Both the position numbers and the translations under genes were made by a program. From NCBI RefSeq assembly GCF_014647835.1, contig NZ_BMPY01000027.1:1-64000 (forward strand): a DNA stretch of 64,000 nucleotides. The letters run 5' to 3'. The notes under the pieces were generated by a model. That model made no database searches and was not told where the DNA came from. It worked only from the letters and a program-made list of their open reading frames with translations. Numbering within the stretch: position 1 is the first letter of the stretch; the number at the start of each line of letters is the position of its first letter. Source of the stretch: Microbispora rosea subsp. aerata. GTDB taxonomy: Bacteria; Actinomycetota; Actinomycetes; Streptosporangiales; Streptosporangiaceae. This document shows, piece after piece, positions 17,774 through 26,430 of the stretch.

Positions 17774-18301
17774 ATGACGCGCGGAAGAAGGCCGGGGCTC
17801 GGACGCACGGCCGCCGCCCTGACCGCCCTGGCCTTCTTCGCCGCGGGGTGCGACGGCGCACCACCCGAGCCCAAGGGCGTCCTCGCCGTCGAACGCGCCG
17901 AGGACGGCGGCGTCAGGCTGCTGCTGGCCGACTGCCCCGGCTACGCCGCCAGGGACTTCTCGGTCCTGGAGGACACCGAGGGCGGCGACACGCTCTCCTG
18001 GAGCGTGCACAACGGCGGCGCCGGCGCGGCGGTGCGGGACGTCCGGGCGTTCCAGGATCCGCCGGAGGGCTGGCGGGTTACCGACGACAGCCTCGCCGCC
18101 CTGCGGGAGGGCGTGCCCTACGTCGCGACCGTCAACGGCTTCGCGGACGGCCGGAACCTGCGGGGCAGGGTGCCGTTCACGACGGCCGACCTGGCGGGTC
18201 TCGGCGACGGGCAGGTGCTTGCCTGGGCGGGAGGCGACGAGACCGTGAAGACGGCCCGGGACGCCTTCCTGCACGCCGACCCCGACCGCTGTCGTCCGTG
18301 A
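17774..18301 (+). CDS. Small lipoprotein, candidate immunity protein for the RHS toxin
   Basis: 175 residues with a signal peptide and a lipobox ending FFAAGC, Cys26 being the lipidated residue, so the protein should be anchored outside the membrane. The mature part (LAVERAEDGGVRLLLADCPGY through LHADPDRCRP) has two further cysteines and no family I recognise. It starts 48 bp downstream of the RHS gene with an AAGGA ribosome binding site and is followed at once by a strong terminator, so the two form a two-gene unit. Immunity genes typically occupy exactly this position, and an extracytoplasmic lipoprotein would fit a toxin that acts outside the cytoplasm. The immunity role is inferred from position only. 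Confidence 0.7.
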   Translation: MTRGRRPGLGRTAAALTALAFFAAGCDGAPPEPKGVLAVERAEDGGVRLLLADCPGYAARDFSVLEDTEGGDTLSWSVHNGGAGAAVRDVRAFQDPPEGWRVTDDSLAALREGVPYVATVNGFADGRNLRGRVPFTTADLAGLGDGQVLAWAGGDETVKTARDAFLHADPDRCRP

Positions 18302-18334
18302 CCGGCGGGCCGCCGTCGGCGGCCCGCCGGTCAC
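18298..18334. terminator. Bidirectional terminator between convergent genes
   Basis: A perfect 17-bp stem with a 3-nt loop overlapping the stop codon of the lipoprotein gene and ending 17 bp before the stop of the convergent LLM gene. It can stop transcription from both sides. Confidence 0.85.
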
Positions 18335-18350
18335 GGGATCGGGGCAGCCG

Positions 18351-19337
18351 TCAGGCCCCCGCCGGCCCGAGGCGGCGCAGGACCTCCAGCACCGCGCGGG
18401 GATCGGACAGCACCTCCGGCGGCATGGACACATACAGCTGGATCGTCGTCACCGCCGGGTGGCGGAACCTCTCGATCTTCTCCCTGCACTCCTCCGGCGT
18501 CCCGCTGACGAACAGCTCGTCCACGACCTCGCCCGCAAGCGCGTCCTCGGCTCCGCGCCGGTCGCCGCGCTCCCACCGGGCGTACATCTCGGCCAGCAGG
18601 CCGGCGTGGCCGAGCCATTCGTGGAACGCCCGGTACGGCGCGCGGTTGAGGATCCAGGCGAGGAACGGCCGGGTGGCCCACCGGACGAAGGCGGGGTCGT
18701 CGCTCGGGCACACGAAGACCTTGACGACGAGCTCCTTGCCCGGCGGCTGCGGGCCCACCACCTCGGCGATCTTCGGCACGTCGGAGGCGAACAGCAGGTT
18801 GGAGACGGCGCCGTCCCCCTCCGTGAAGCCCAGCCGGAGCATGCCGGGGCGCAGGGCCCCCACGAGCACCTTGGGCGGCGGCGACGGCGTCCACGGCAGC
18901 CGGTAGCCGGTGATCCGGAAGGTGTCGAACGGCCCGGTGACGTGCTCGCCGCGCAGCGCCCGCGTGAGGAAGCGCACCACGTCGCGCGTCCGCTTGAACG
19001 GCTCCTCGTACGGGATCCCGTTGATGTCGCTGACGTGGGCGGGCACGGAGGCGCCCACCCCGAGCAGGACCCGGCCCGGGGCCGCCTCGGCCAGCGTCGC
19101 CGCGGTCTGCGCGAGCACCGCCGGGCCGCGGGTGTGGACGGGCACGATCCCGGTCGCCAGGCGGAGCGAGGACGACCAGGCGGCGGTCAGCGCGAGCGGG
19201 GTGAAGGCGTCGGTGCCGCCGCCCTCGGCGGTCCACACATCGCCGTACCCCAGGTCGGGCAGCCGTTCGACGATCGGCCGGTGCTCGCGCAGCGGGATGC
19301 CCGGCAGCGGCAGCGTGACCCCCCAGTTCTGCGTCAT
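18351..19337 (-). CDS. LLM-class flavin/F420-dependent monooxygenase or oxidoreductase
   Basis: 328 residues with luciferase-like monooxygenase features: MTQNWGVTLPLPG at the start, LATGIVPVHTRGPAVLAQTAATLAEAAPGRVLLGVG in the barrel core, and the C-terminal GTPEECREKIERF segment typical of the F420-dependent subgroup. It is the last of six overlapping minus-strand genes; its ATG overlaps the TGA of the binding-protein gene. Linked LLM enzymes usually act on the compound that the neighbouring ABC system imports, so it probably oxidises that substrate. Whether the cofactor is FMNH2 or F420H2 cannot be settled by eye. Confidence 0.83.
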   Translation of the reverse strand: MTQNWGVTLPLPGIPLREHRPIVERLPDLGYGDVWTAEGGGTDAFTPLALTAAWSSSLRLATGIVPVHTRGPAVLAQTAATLAEAAPGRVLLGVGASVPAHVSDINGIPYEEPFKRTRDVVRFLTRALRGEHVTGPFDTFRITGYRLPWTPSPPPKVLVGALRPGMLRLGFTEGDGAVSNLLFASDVPKIAEVVGPQPPGKELVVKVFVCPSDDPAFVRWATRPFLAWILNRAPYRAFHEWLGHAGLLAEMYARWERGDRRGAEDALAGEVVDELFVSGTPEECREKIERFRHPAVTTIQLYVSMPPEVLSDPRAVLEVLRRLGPAGA

Positions 19338-20944
19338 CGGCCGCCCACCCACACCGTCGTCAGGTCGAGGAACCAGGACTTGGGCTGCACCAGGCCGTGG
19401 ACGGTGGGCGCGAGCGCCCTGGGGTTGCGGTCGTTGACCACGAACAGCCACGGCGCGTCCCGGGTGACCAGGTCGAGCGCCTTCCGGTAGGTCTCGGCGC
19501 GGCCGTCCAGGTCGGGCGACTGCGCTGCGGTCTTCAACAGCGCGTCGACGTTCTTGTTCGAGTAGTGCCCGGTCCAGAACGGGCTGCCCGAGCCGAGGAA
19601 CAGCGGCAGCAGCGCCTCGGACTGGAACAGCGTGGTCGACTGCGCGATGGCGTCCGCCCCGTACGGTACCGTGCCCGAGGCCTCCTGGCTGAGCAGGGCC
19701 GACCACTCGATGGTCTTGATGGTCACCCGGATGCCCACGGCGGCCAGGTCGCGTTGCAGGCTCTCGGCGATCGGCACCGGGGTCAGGTTTCCGGACCCGC
19801 CGGTGGGCACGACGACGGTCGTGTCGAAGCCGCCGGGCACCCCGGCCTCGGCGAGCAGGCTCTTGGCCTTCCCCGGGTCGTAGGAGTAGACGTCCCCCTG
19901 TGGGTCGTAGGCCGCCGTGGCGCGCGGAGCGGCCTGGTAGGCGGGGTCGGCGGTGCCCCTGAGCAGGTCCTTCGCCAGGGCCTCCCGGTTGACGGCGTAG
20001 TTGGCCGCCCGGCGCACCCGCACGTCGTCCCACGGCTTCTTCGAGGTGTCGAGGATCCAGTACCAGATGTGGTCGTAGCCGTTGGTGAGCACCTGGAACC
20101 CGGCGTCCCGCAGCACGGCGACGTCGTCGGGGGTGGGGTACTCGATCCAGTTGACCTCGCCCGCGCGCAGCGCGGCGACGCGGGCCGCCGGGTCGGGGAT
20201 CGGCCGGAGCACGAGCCGGTCGAGCTTGGGCGCCCCTCTCCAGTAGCCGGCGAACGGCAGCAGCTCGAGCTGGCGGCCCTGCCGGATCGAGCCGAAGCGG
20301 AAGGGTCCGGTGCCCACGGGATGGGACCCGAAGTCGCCGCGCTTCACCGCGGCCGGGCTGACGATGTAGACATGGGTGAGGTCGTCGGGCAGGTGGCCGT
20401 TCGGCTCCTTGGTGACGATCTCGATGTGCCGGTCGTCGACCTTCCGGTAGGAGGCGATGGTGCCGGCGTACTCGGCGGCCGCGCTCTGCAGGGCGGCCGT
20501 CGCGTACGGGTTGCCCTTCTGGAGGTAGCGGTCGAGGTTGAAGATCACCGCGTCGGCGTCGAAGGGCGTGCCGTCGTGGAACTTCACCCCCTGCCGCAGC
20601 TCGAACGTCCAGGTGCGGGCCTCGTCGTCGTGCGTCCACGAGGTGGCCAGCGCGCCGGTGACGGGCGGCACCCGATCGTCGCGGCTGAGGTCGTAGCGGG
20701 TCAGGCCCTCGAAGAGCTGGAACCCGACGAAGCGGGTGCCCTCGAAGCCCTGGCCGTTCAGCACGCCGTCGAGGTTGGGCAGGTCGCTCGAGGTCATGCC
20801 CACGACGAGCGTGCCGCCCCGTCCCCGCCCCTGTCCCGGCGAGGCCGGTTCCCCGGCGCCGGCCGCGTCCGGGGAGGACGCCCCGCATCCGGTCGACAGC
20901 GTGGCGGCGAGGATCGCGGCCACGACCGTCAGCGTTGTTCTCAT
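19334..20944 (-). CDS. Peptide/nickel-type ABC transporter substrate-binding lipoprotein (SBP family 5)
   Basis: 536 residues with the start at 20944 behind an AAGGAAAG ribosome binding site. The signal peptide ends in a lipobox LSTGC (Cys20). The mature protein has the family-5 pattern: PVTGALATSWTHDDEARTWTFELRQGVKFHDGTPFDADAV, then HPVGTGPFRF, and a C-terminal RAETYRKALDLVTRDAPW. Family 5 proteins bind peptides but also nickel, glutathione, sugars and other small molecules. It sits between ATPase and LLM genes in a fully overlapping operon (ATGA at both ends), so it supplies the substrate-recognition part of that importer. Confidence 0.92.
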   Translation of the reverse strand: MRTTLTVVAAILAATLSTGCGASSPDAAGAGEPASPGQGRGRGGTLVVGMTSSDLPNLDGVLNGQGFEGTRFVGFQLFEGLTRYDLSRDDRVPPVTGALATSWTHDDEARTWTFELRQGVKFHDGTPFDADAVIFNLDRYLQKGNPYATAALQSAAAEYAGTIASYRKVDDRHIEIVTKEPNGHLPDDLTHVYIVSPAAVKRGDFGSHPVGTGPFRFGSIRQGRQLELLPFAGYWRGAPKLDRLVLRPIPDPAARVAALRAGEVNWIEYPTPDDVAVLRDAGFQVLTNGYDHIWYWILDTSKKPWDDVRVRRAANYAVNREALAKDLLRGTADPAYQAAPRATAAYDPQGDVYSYDPGKAKSLLAEAGVPGGFDTTVVVPTGGSGNLTPVPIAESLQRDLAAVGIRVTIKTIEWSALLSQEASGTVPYGADAIAQSTTLFQSEALLPLFLGSGSPFWTGHYSNKNVDALLKTAAQSPDLDGRAETYRKALDLVTRDAPWLFVVNDRNPRALAPTVHGLVQPKSWFLDLTTVWVGGR

Positions 20945-21639
20945 GGTCTTTCCTTCGATGGTGACGTGACCCGGCCGTCGCGCATGACGAGCACCCGGTC
21001 GCACAGGTGCTCCACCACGGCCGGGTCGTGGGAGATGAACAGGTAGGCGACGCCGGTCTCGCGCTGCAGACCGGCGAGGAGGTTGAGGATCTGGGCCTGG
21101 ACGCTCCTGTCGAGGGCCGACACCGCCTCGTCGCAGACCACCAGGTCCGGCCGGGTGGCCAGGGCGCGGGCGATCGCCACCCGCTGGGCCTGGCCGCCGG
21201 ACAGCTCCGCCGGGCGGCGGTCCCCGTGCCCGGCGGTCAGGCCGACCTGGTCGAGCAGCTCCGCGACGCGGGCCCGGATGTCGCGACGCCGCCATCCGTG
21301 GGCGCGCAGGTTGAAGGCGATCGACTCGGCCGCGGTCAGCCGGGGGTTGAGCGAGGCGCGGGGGCTCTGCGGCACGAACTGCAGCCGCGCCCGCAGCGGG
21401 CGCAGCCGCCGTGGCGGCAGCGTGGTCAGCTCCCGCCCGTCGAACCGTACGGTTCCGGCGTCCGGGCGGGTCAGCCCCAGCACGATCCGGGCGACGGTGG
21501 ACTTGCCCGAGCCCGAGGCGCCGACGAGCCCGACGGTCTCGCCGTGCCGTACGGCGAAGCTCACGCCGTCGGCGGCGACCACTCCCGAGGGGAAGCGCTT
21601 GACCAGGCCTTCGGCGGCCAGCAGCGGCGTGTCAGACAT
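20941..21639 (-). CDS. ABC importer ATPase (DppF/OppF type)
   Basis: 232 residues started at the ATG at 21639 (MSDTPLL). Walker A GASGSGKST, signature LSGGQAQRV, Walker B LVVCDEAVSALD and the switch histidine in FISHD are all present. It is somewhat short because it lacks the usual C-terminal cysteine-containing extension of OppF proteins; the partner ATPase carries that extension. It overlaps the upstream ATPase gene by 8 bp and the downstream binding-protein gene by 4 bp. Together the two ATPases power the adjoining permease pair. Confidence 0.9.
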   Translation of the reverse strand: MSDTPLLAAEGLVKRFPSGVVAADGVSFAVRHGETVGLVGASGSGKSTVARIVLGLTRPDAGTVRFDGRELTTLPPRRLRPLRARLQFVPQSPRASLNPRLTAAESIAFNLRAHGWRRRDIRARVAELLDQVGLTAGHGDRRPAELSGGQAQRVAIARALATRPDLVVCDEAVSALDRSVQAQILNLLAGLQRETGVAYLFISHDPAVVEHLCDRVLVMRDGRVTSPSKERP

Positions 21640-22519
21640 GGCAGGCCGCCCGGTGGGTCCCGCCCGCAGGCTCCGGCCGCGCCCGTAGGCAGACGTCGCG
21701 GGCCAGTGCGCAGCGCGGCGCGAACGCGCAGCCGGCGGCCGGGCGTTCACCGGGCTCCGGCGGCCGGCCGGGGATGACCGGGAGGGCGCCCCGCGGAACG
21801 CCGGGCGCGGGCTCGGCGGCGAGCAGCCCCCGGGTGTAGGGATGCCGGGGCGCGGACAGGACGGCCGCGGCGGGCCCCTGCTCCACGATCCGCCCCGCGT
21901 ACATCACCGCGACCACGGTCTCGCGGGCGCCGCCCAGCCGCCGGGCGACGCCGACGTCGTGCGTCACCAGCAGCAGCGAGCGCCGGGTGAGGAGGGCGAG
22001 CACCCGCTCGGCGGCGCCGGGGTCGAGCGCGCTCGTGGCCTCATCCGCGACGACCAGCTCCGGGTCGCAGGCGGTGGCGACCGCGATCAGCGCGCGCTGC
22101 CGCAGCCCGCCGGACAGCTCGTGCGGGTAGGCGCGGGCGACCCGCGCGGGGTCGGGCACCCCGGCGCGGGCCAGCAGCGCGACGGGGTCGCCGCCGGTCC
22201 GGTGGTGGCGCAGCACCTCGGCGATCTGCGCGCCCACCCTGCGCAGGGGGTCGAGCGCGGTCGTGGGGTCCTGCGCGACCAGTCCGATGGACCTGCCCCG
22301 CACGCGCGCGGCGTCGACGCCGCCGAAGGTCGCCGTGCCTGTCACGGCCGCGCGGCGGCCGAGCAGGCCGAGGGCGGCGCGCACGGTGACGGACTTGCCG
22401 CTGCCCGACTCGCCCACCAGCACGAGCGTCCCTCCGGCCGGAACCGTCAGGTCGACGCCGTCGACGACGCGGACGCCCCCGATGGTCACGGTCAGGTTCG
22501 AGATCGTCAGCCCGCTCAT
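21632..22519 (-). CDS. ABC importer ATPase (DppD/OppD type)
   Basis: 295 residues from the ATG at 22519. Walker A GESGSGKS, signature LSGGLRQRA, Walker B LVVADEATSALD and switch region LLVTHD are intact. The C-terminal oligopeptide-type extension carries the expected cysteines in GCAFAPRCALARDVC. Its start overlaps the upstream permease stop as ATGA. With its DppF-type neighbour it forms the nucleotide-binding dimer of a peptide-type importer. Confidence 0.9.
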   Translation of the reverse strand: MSGLTISNLTVTIGGVRVVDGVDLTVPAGGTLVLVGESGSGKSVTVRAALGLLGRRAAVTGTATFGGVDAARVRGRSIGLVAQDPTTALDPLRRVGAQIAEVLRHHRTGGDPVALLARAGVPDPARVARAYPHELSGGLRQRALIAVATACDPELVVADEATSALDPGAAERVLALLTRRSLLLVTHDVGVARRLGGARETVVAVMYAGRIVEQGPAAAVLSAPRHPYTRGLLAAEPAPGVPRGALPVIPGRPPEPGERPAAGCAFAPRCALARDVCLRARPEPAGGTHRAACHV

Positions 22520-23313
22520 CGCGCCGCCCTCCCCGGCGCACCGTCGAGGACGGTGAAGGCCAGCGAGACCACGAAGATCACGATCGCGGGGACCACGGCG
22601 ACGCCCGGCGCGCTGAAGACGTAGGGCCGCAGTTCGTTCAGCATCGAGCCCCATTCGGCGGTGGGCGGCGCGACACCGAGCCCGAAGAAGGACAGGCCCG
22701 CCGCGTACACGATGGCGAGCCCCACCAGCGCCGTGCAGTACGTCAGCACGACGGGGAGGACGACGGGCAGCACCTGGCGGGTCGCGACGGCGAGACGGCC
22801 GGCGCCGCTCGCCCGCGCGGCCTCCAGGTAGTCGGCGCTCCTGATCCGCCGGACCTCGGTGAGGGCGACCCGGGCCACGGCGGGGGTGAGCACCACCGAC
22901 AACGAGACCGTCGTGCTGGTGAAGCCGGGCCCGAGGGCCGACGCGACGGCCATGGCGAGCAGGACGGCGGGGAAGGCGTAGAGCACGTCGAGCACCCGCA
23001 TGATGAGGTTCTCGACGCGAGGGCCGCCGAGACCGGCGGGCACGCCGAGCGCGGTGCCGAGCACCAGGGCCGCGGCGACGGGCAGCGCACCGCCCGCGAG
23101 GGAGATCCGGGCGCCCCAGATGACGCGGCTGAGCAGGTCGCGTCCCTGCCCGTCGGTGCCGAGCGGGTGCCCGGGGCTGCCCGGCGGCAGCAGCCGCGCG
23201 TGCAGGTCGCCCGCGGCCGGGCCGTACGGGGCGAGGACGGGCGCGAAGACGGCGGCGAGCGCCACCGCCGCGATGAGGAGGACCGCGGCGCGCCGCACGA
23301 GCGTGCCGTTCAT
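22516..23313 (-). CDS. Peptide-type ABC importer permease (DppC type)
   Basis: 265 residues with an N-terminal membrane segment followed by HPLGTDGQGRDLLSRVIWGARISL, the hallmark opening of DppC permeases, and about five more transmembrane helices. The ATPase-contacting EAA-like loop reads DYLEAARASGAGRLAV. Both ends overlap their neighbours by 4 bp, indicating translational coupling. It pairs with the DppB-type permease encoded just upstream. Confidence 0.92.
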   Translation of the reverse strand: MNGTLVRRAAVLLIAAVALAAVFAPVLAPYGPAAGDLHARLLPPGSPGHPLGTDGQGRDLLSRVIWGARISLAGGALPVAAALVLGTALGVPAGLGGPRVENLIMRVLDVLYAFPAVLLAMAVASALGPGFTSTTVSLSVVLTPAVARVALTEVRRIRSADYLEAARASGAGRLAVATRQVLPVVLPVVLTYCTALVGLAIVYAAGLSFFGLGVAPPTAEWGSMLNELRPYVFSAPGVAVVPAIVIFVVSLAFTVLDGAPGRAAR

Positions 23314-24245
23314 GCGCGCACCCGGGGGTCGACGGCGGCGTGGGCGACGTCCACGAGGAGGTTGACCCCGACGAAGCACACCGCGACGACGAGCACCCCC
23401 GCCTCGACGACGGGGAGGTCGCGCTGCGACAGGGCCTGGAAGAGGGCCGAGCCGACCCCGGGCCAGGAGAAGACCGTCTCGACGAACACCGCGCCCTCGA
23501 CCAGGTAGGCGAGCTGCAGGCCGCCGATGGTGAGGAGCGAGGGGACGGCGTTGTGCGCCGCGTGCGCGAGCACCACGCGTCCGGGCAGGCCGCGGGCGCG
23601 CAGGTGCTCGACCAGGTCGCCGCCGAGCAGGTCCGCGAGGGCCGTACGGGCCGTACGCGCGATCAGCCCCATGGGCACGAGCCCGGCGGCGATCGCGGGC
23701 AGGACGAGGTGGGCCAGCAGGTCGCCGGCGCCTCCGGGGGCGAACGCGTCGTGCATTCCGCCGGTGGGCAGCCGCCCCACGGCGAGGGCGACGAGCACCA
23801 GGGCCACGGCGTACTGCGGCGCGGAGACGGCGGCCGTGGCGAGGGCGTCGCAGATCCGCCCGGGGAGCCTGCCGGGGAAGGCGGCCCCCGCGGCGCCGAG
23901 CGCGAGCCCGCCGGCGACCGCGAGCGCGAAGGCCGCCGCGGCGAGGATCAGGGTGTTGCCGAGCGCGGCGGCGAGGATCTCCGTCACCGGCCGCTGACGG
24001 GCGATGGAGACGCCGAGGTCGCCGGTGAGCGCGTGCCGCAGCCAGGTGAGGTACTGCAGCGGGACGGGGTCGTCCAGACCGAGGCGGGCGACGAGCTCCC
24101 GCCGCGCCTCGGGGGTGGCCGCCGGGCCGAGCAGGCTGGTGACGGGGTCGCCGGGGACGAGCTTGATCGTGGCGAACACGACCAGGGTCACGCCGAGGAG
24201 CGTGGGCAGCGCGAGCAGGACGCGCCGTAGAACGAAGCTGTACAT
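23310..24245 (-). CDS. Peptide-type ABC importer permease (DppB type)
   Basis: 311 residues and the first gene of the six-gene operon. It opens with MYSFVLRRVLLALPTLLGV, the usual DppB start, then LVPGDPV and a coupling loop around DLVEHLRARGLPGR, and ends in a helix with LLVDVAHAAVDPRVR. The ribosome binding site is a CGGGAA just before the ATG. Transcription starts in the 72-bp gap shared with the divergent MmyB-type regulator, which contains an inverted repeat. Confidence 0.92.
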   Translation of the reverse strand: MYSFVLRRVLLALPTLLGVTLVVFATIKLVPGDPVTSLLGPAATPEARRELVARLGLDDPVPLQYLTWLRHALTGDLGVSIARQRPVTEILAAALGNTLILAAAAFALAVAGGLALGAAGAAFPGRLPGRICDALATAAVSAPQYAVALVLVALAVGRLPTGGMHDAFAPGGAGDLLAHLVLPAIAAGLVPMGLIARTARTALADLLGGDLVEHLRARGLPGRVVLAHAAHNAVPSLLTIGGLQLAYLVEGAVFVETVFSWPGVGSALFQALSQRDLPVVEAGVLVVAVCFVGVNLLVDVAHAAVDPRVRA

Positions 24246-24255
24246 TTCCCGTCAA

Positions 24256-24286
24256 ACCTGGCGAGATACTCGGCTATTAGCCAGGT
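24256..24286. promoter_or_regulatory. Inverted repeat ACCTGGC-N17-GCCAGGT in the divergent promoter region
   Basis: Seven-bp perfect arms, centre-to-centre 24 bp, fill the 72-bp gap between the peptide-type ABC operon and the regulator gene. The placement suggests one control site for both directions, likely bound by the regulator itself. Confidence 0.5.
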
Positions 24287-24317
24287 CCGCGTTGATGCTG
24301 TGAGTGGAGGTATCAGG

Positions 24318-25133
24318 ATGACGGACGCGCGCCGCGCCCTCGGCGAGTTCCTCCGGGCGCACCGTGAACTGGTCCGTCCCGAGGACGTCGGCCTGCCCGT
24401 GGGTCCCCGCCGCCGCACCCCCGGGCTGCGGCGCGAGGAGGTGGCGGCGATGGCCGGAGTGGGGGTGGCCTGGTACACCTGGCTCGAACAGGGACGGGTC
24501 ACCGCCTCGCGCCAGGTGCTGGAGTCGGTCGCCCGCGTCCTGCGCCTCGACGACGACGCGGTGCGGCACGTCCTCACGCTGGCGGGCCTGGCCGCGCCGG
24601 CCCCGGCCGCTCCGCTGGCCCCGGAGCTGGTCTCCTCCATCCGCACCCTGCTGGACAGCTGGCCGACGAGCCCGGCCGTGCTGCTCGACGACCACTTCGA
24701 CATGCTGGCCTGGAACGACGCCTACCGCGCCCTGTGGGGAGACCCCGCCGACATACCCGAGCCCCGTCGGAACCTCATGTGGGTGATGGCCGCCGACCCG
24801 CGCGCCCGCGCCCTCCTGCGCGAGTGGGAGCCGCTCGCCATGACGGTCTTCCAGCAGTTCCGGGGTCAGGCGTCGGTCACCGACGTGCGGACGAGCGAGG
24901 TCTACGCGCTGCTGGAGCGGGACCGGCCCGATCTCACCCACTGGTGGCAGTGCCCGTCGGTGTCGACGCTCACCATGCGGGAGGCGACCGCCGACACCGC
25001 CGCCGGGCCCGTCACCCTGCTCTTCTCGCTGGTCCGGCCGGTCGACGACCCGCGCGCCCTCGTCCTGCTGCAGACTCCCGCCTCGCCCGCGGACCGCGAC
25101 CGGATGCGCGAGCTCCTCGACCTGCGCGAATGA
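24318..25133 (+). CDS. MmyB-like XRE-family transcriptional regulator
   Basis: 271 residues. The ATG at 24318 is preferred over the GTG at 24300 because GGAGG lies seven bases before it. An N-terminal XRE helix-turn-helix (GLRREEVAAMAGVGVAWYTWLEQGR) is followed by the MmyB ligand-binding-like domain with LLDDHFDMLAWNDAYRALWGD and DLTHWWQ. MmyB-type regulators are common in actinomycetes, often beside the gene they control. Here it is divergent from the ABC/LLM operon, with a palindrome between them, so it probably controls that operon and itself. Confidence 0.92.
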   Translation: MTDARRALGEFLRAHRELVRPEDVGLPVGPRRRTPGLRREEVAAMAGVGVAWYTWLEQGRVTASRQVLESVARVLRLDDDAVRHVLTLAGLAAPAPAAPLAPELVSSIRTLLDSWPTSPAVLLDDHFDMLAWNDAYRALWGDPADIPEPRRNLMWVMAADPRARALLREWEPLAMTVFQQFRGQASVTDVRTSEVYALLERDRPDLTHWWQCPSVSTLTMREATADTAAGPVTLLFSLVRPVDDPRALVLLQTPASPADRDRMRELLDLRE

Positions 25134-25139
25134 CGGCGC

Positions 25140-25170
25140 GGGCGGGCACGCCGTCGCGGCGTGCCCGCCC
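25140..25170. terminator. Bidirectional terminator hairpin
   Basis: A perfect 14-bp stem (GGGCGGGCACGCCG) with a TCG loop between the regulator stop and the stop of the convergent acetyltransferase gene. It would also close the long organosulfur transcript coming from the right. Confidence 0.85.
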
Positions 25171-25202
25171 GGCGGCCTCTCGGTCCGGTGGATCCGCGGG
25201 CG

Positions 25203-26411
25203 TCAAAAGCCCGTGCCGGAGAAGGGCAGCGCGTCGGTGTGGAACAGCGCCTCGGCCGTCTCGAGGGCGCCGTCGCGGTGCACGGCGACCCGCCCCGCGC
25301 GGGCGTGCTGCCACCAGCGGGAACCGCCCAGGTAAAGGGCGCCCAGGGTCGCGACGTCCACCGTCAGGTCGGCCGGCCCCTCCGTCCTGGCCGCCCCGTC
25401 CTCGCTGATCAGGTACGTCCCGGTGTTGCCGGGCAGCAGGTCGTCGGTGACGGCGAGGGCGACCCGGCCCGGCCCCCGGTAGGCGCGCAGGGACAGCGCG
25501 GCGGGCACGTCGACGAGGCGCAGCCACGTCTCGTCCCTGACGCAGACCGTGCGGACGGCGCGGTCGTCGGTCAGCAGCAGCGGCAGCGGGTCGTCCGGGG
25601 CGGTGGACGGCAGGACGATCCGGTCGACGAGGTCGAGGCCGAGCAGGTAGCGGACCAGCCCGGCGTACGCCTCCGGGGTGGCGGCGACGAAGTCGTCGAC
25701 GACGATCACCCGGTCCCGGCTGGTGAACCACTCCTCGGTGCCGGTCGGGTGGTAGCGGACGTACCCGTCCTCCCGTCCGTCGCGTCCGTGCACGGCGACG
25801 TAGGCGGGACCGGGGGCCGCGGCCTGCCGCTGCTCCTGCTGCCGCCACCAGGAGGCGGGCCTGCCGATCATCCCGGCCCGGCCCGTGGCGGACTCGTAGA
25901 TCTGGGCGAGCAGCTTCCAGGAGGCGGCGGGGTCGGCGAGGCGGACCGGCCCCCCGCGCGGCACGCCCGGCCGCGGGACGGCCTGCCTGCGCGACACCTC
26001 CCGGCGCGCGGACGAACTGGCGATGCCGTACCCGAAACGCTCGTAGATCACGGCTTCGGAGGCCCGGAGGGTCGCGACGACCTCTCCCCGGGCGGCGGCG
26101 TCGGCGAGCTGGCGGCGCATCAGCGCCGTCACCACGCCCCTGCGGGTGTGCGTGGGCAGCACGCCCACGTGCGTGACCGCCGCGTGCGGCGCCCGCGCGC
26201 CGCCCGGGACGGTCAGCGTGCTCGCGTAGGAGTCGGCGGTGCCGACGAGCCGCCCGCCGTCGAAGGCGCCCAGCGTACGGCCGGGTTCGAAGAACTCGGT
26301 GACGTCGGTTCCCGGCGGGAGGGGCGGCAGTCCGATGAGGGCGGTGCGGAACGTCGCCGACGCCGCGAGCAGGTCGTCCTCCCCGCTCAGCACGCGAACG
26401 TCGAAACTCAT
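25203..26411 (-). CDS. Eis-like GNAT N-acetyltransferase
   Basis: 402 residues, the standard length of the Eis family: two fused GNAT folds and a sterol-carrier-like C-terminal domain ending in a free Phe carboxylate (SGTGF), which is catalytic in Eis. The acetyl-CoA motif is VGVLPTHTRRGVVTALMRRQL. Eis proteins acetylate amines, including aminoglycosides and capreomycin. The gene begins 19 bp after the permease gene upstream with a GGAGAA ribosome binding site, so it appears to be the last gene of the long organosulfur train, although its role there is unclear. Confidence 0.9.
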   Translation of the reverse strand: MSFDVRVLSGEDDLLAASATFRTALIGLPPLPPGTDVTEFFEPGRTLGAFDGGRLVGTADSYASTLTVPGGARAPHAAVTHVGVLPTHTRRGVVTALMRRQLADAAARGEVVATLRASEAVIYERFGYGIASSSARREVSRRQAVPRPGVPRGGPVRLADPAASWKLLAQIYESATGRAGMIGRPASWWRQQEQRQAAAPGPAYVAVHGRDGREDGYVRYHPTGTEEWFTSRDRVIVVDDFVAATPEAYAGLVRYLLGLDLVDRIVLPSTAPDDPLPLLLTDDRAVRTVCVRDETWLRLVDVPAALSLRAYRGPGRVALAVTDDLLPGNTGTYLISEDGAARTEGPADLTVDVATLGALYLGGSRWWQHARAGRVAVHRDGALETAEALFHTDALPFSGTGF

Positions 26412-26430
26412 GGGTTCTCCTTCACGGGAG

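Noticed and set aside
11421-17864. A 2147-codon open frame antisense to the RHS gene
   Set aside because: Its translation is low-complexity (Arg, Gly, Val, Ala, His) and has no domain; it is the mirror of the third-position GC bias of the real gene.
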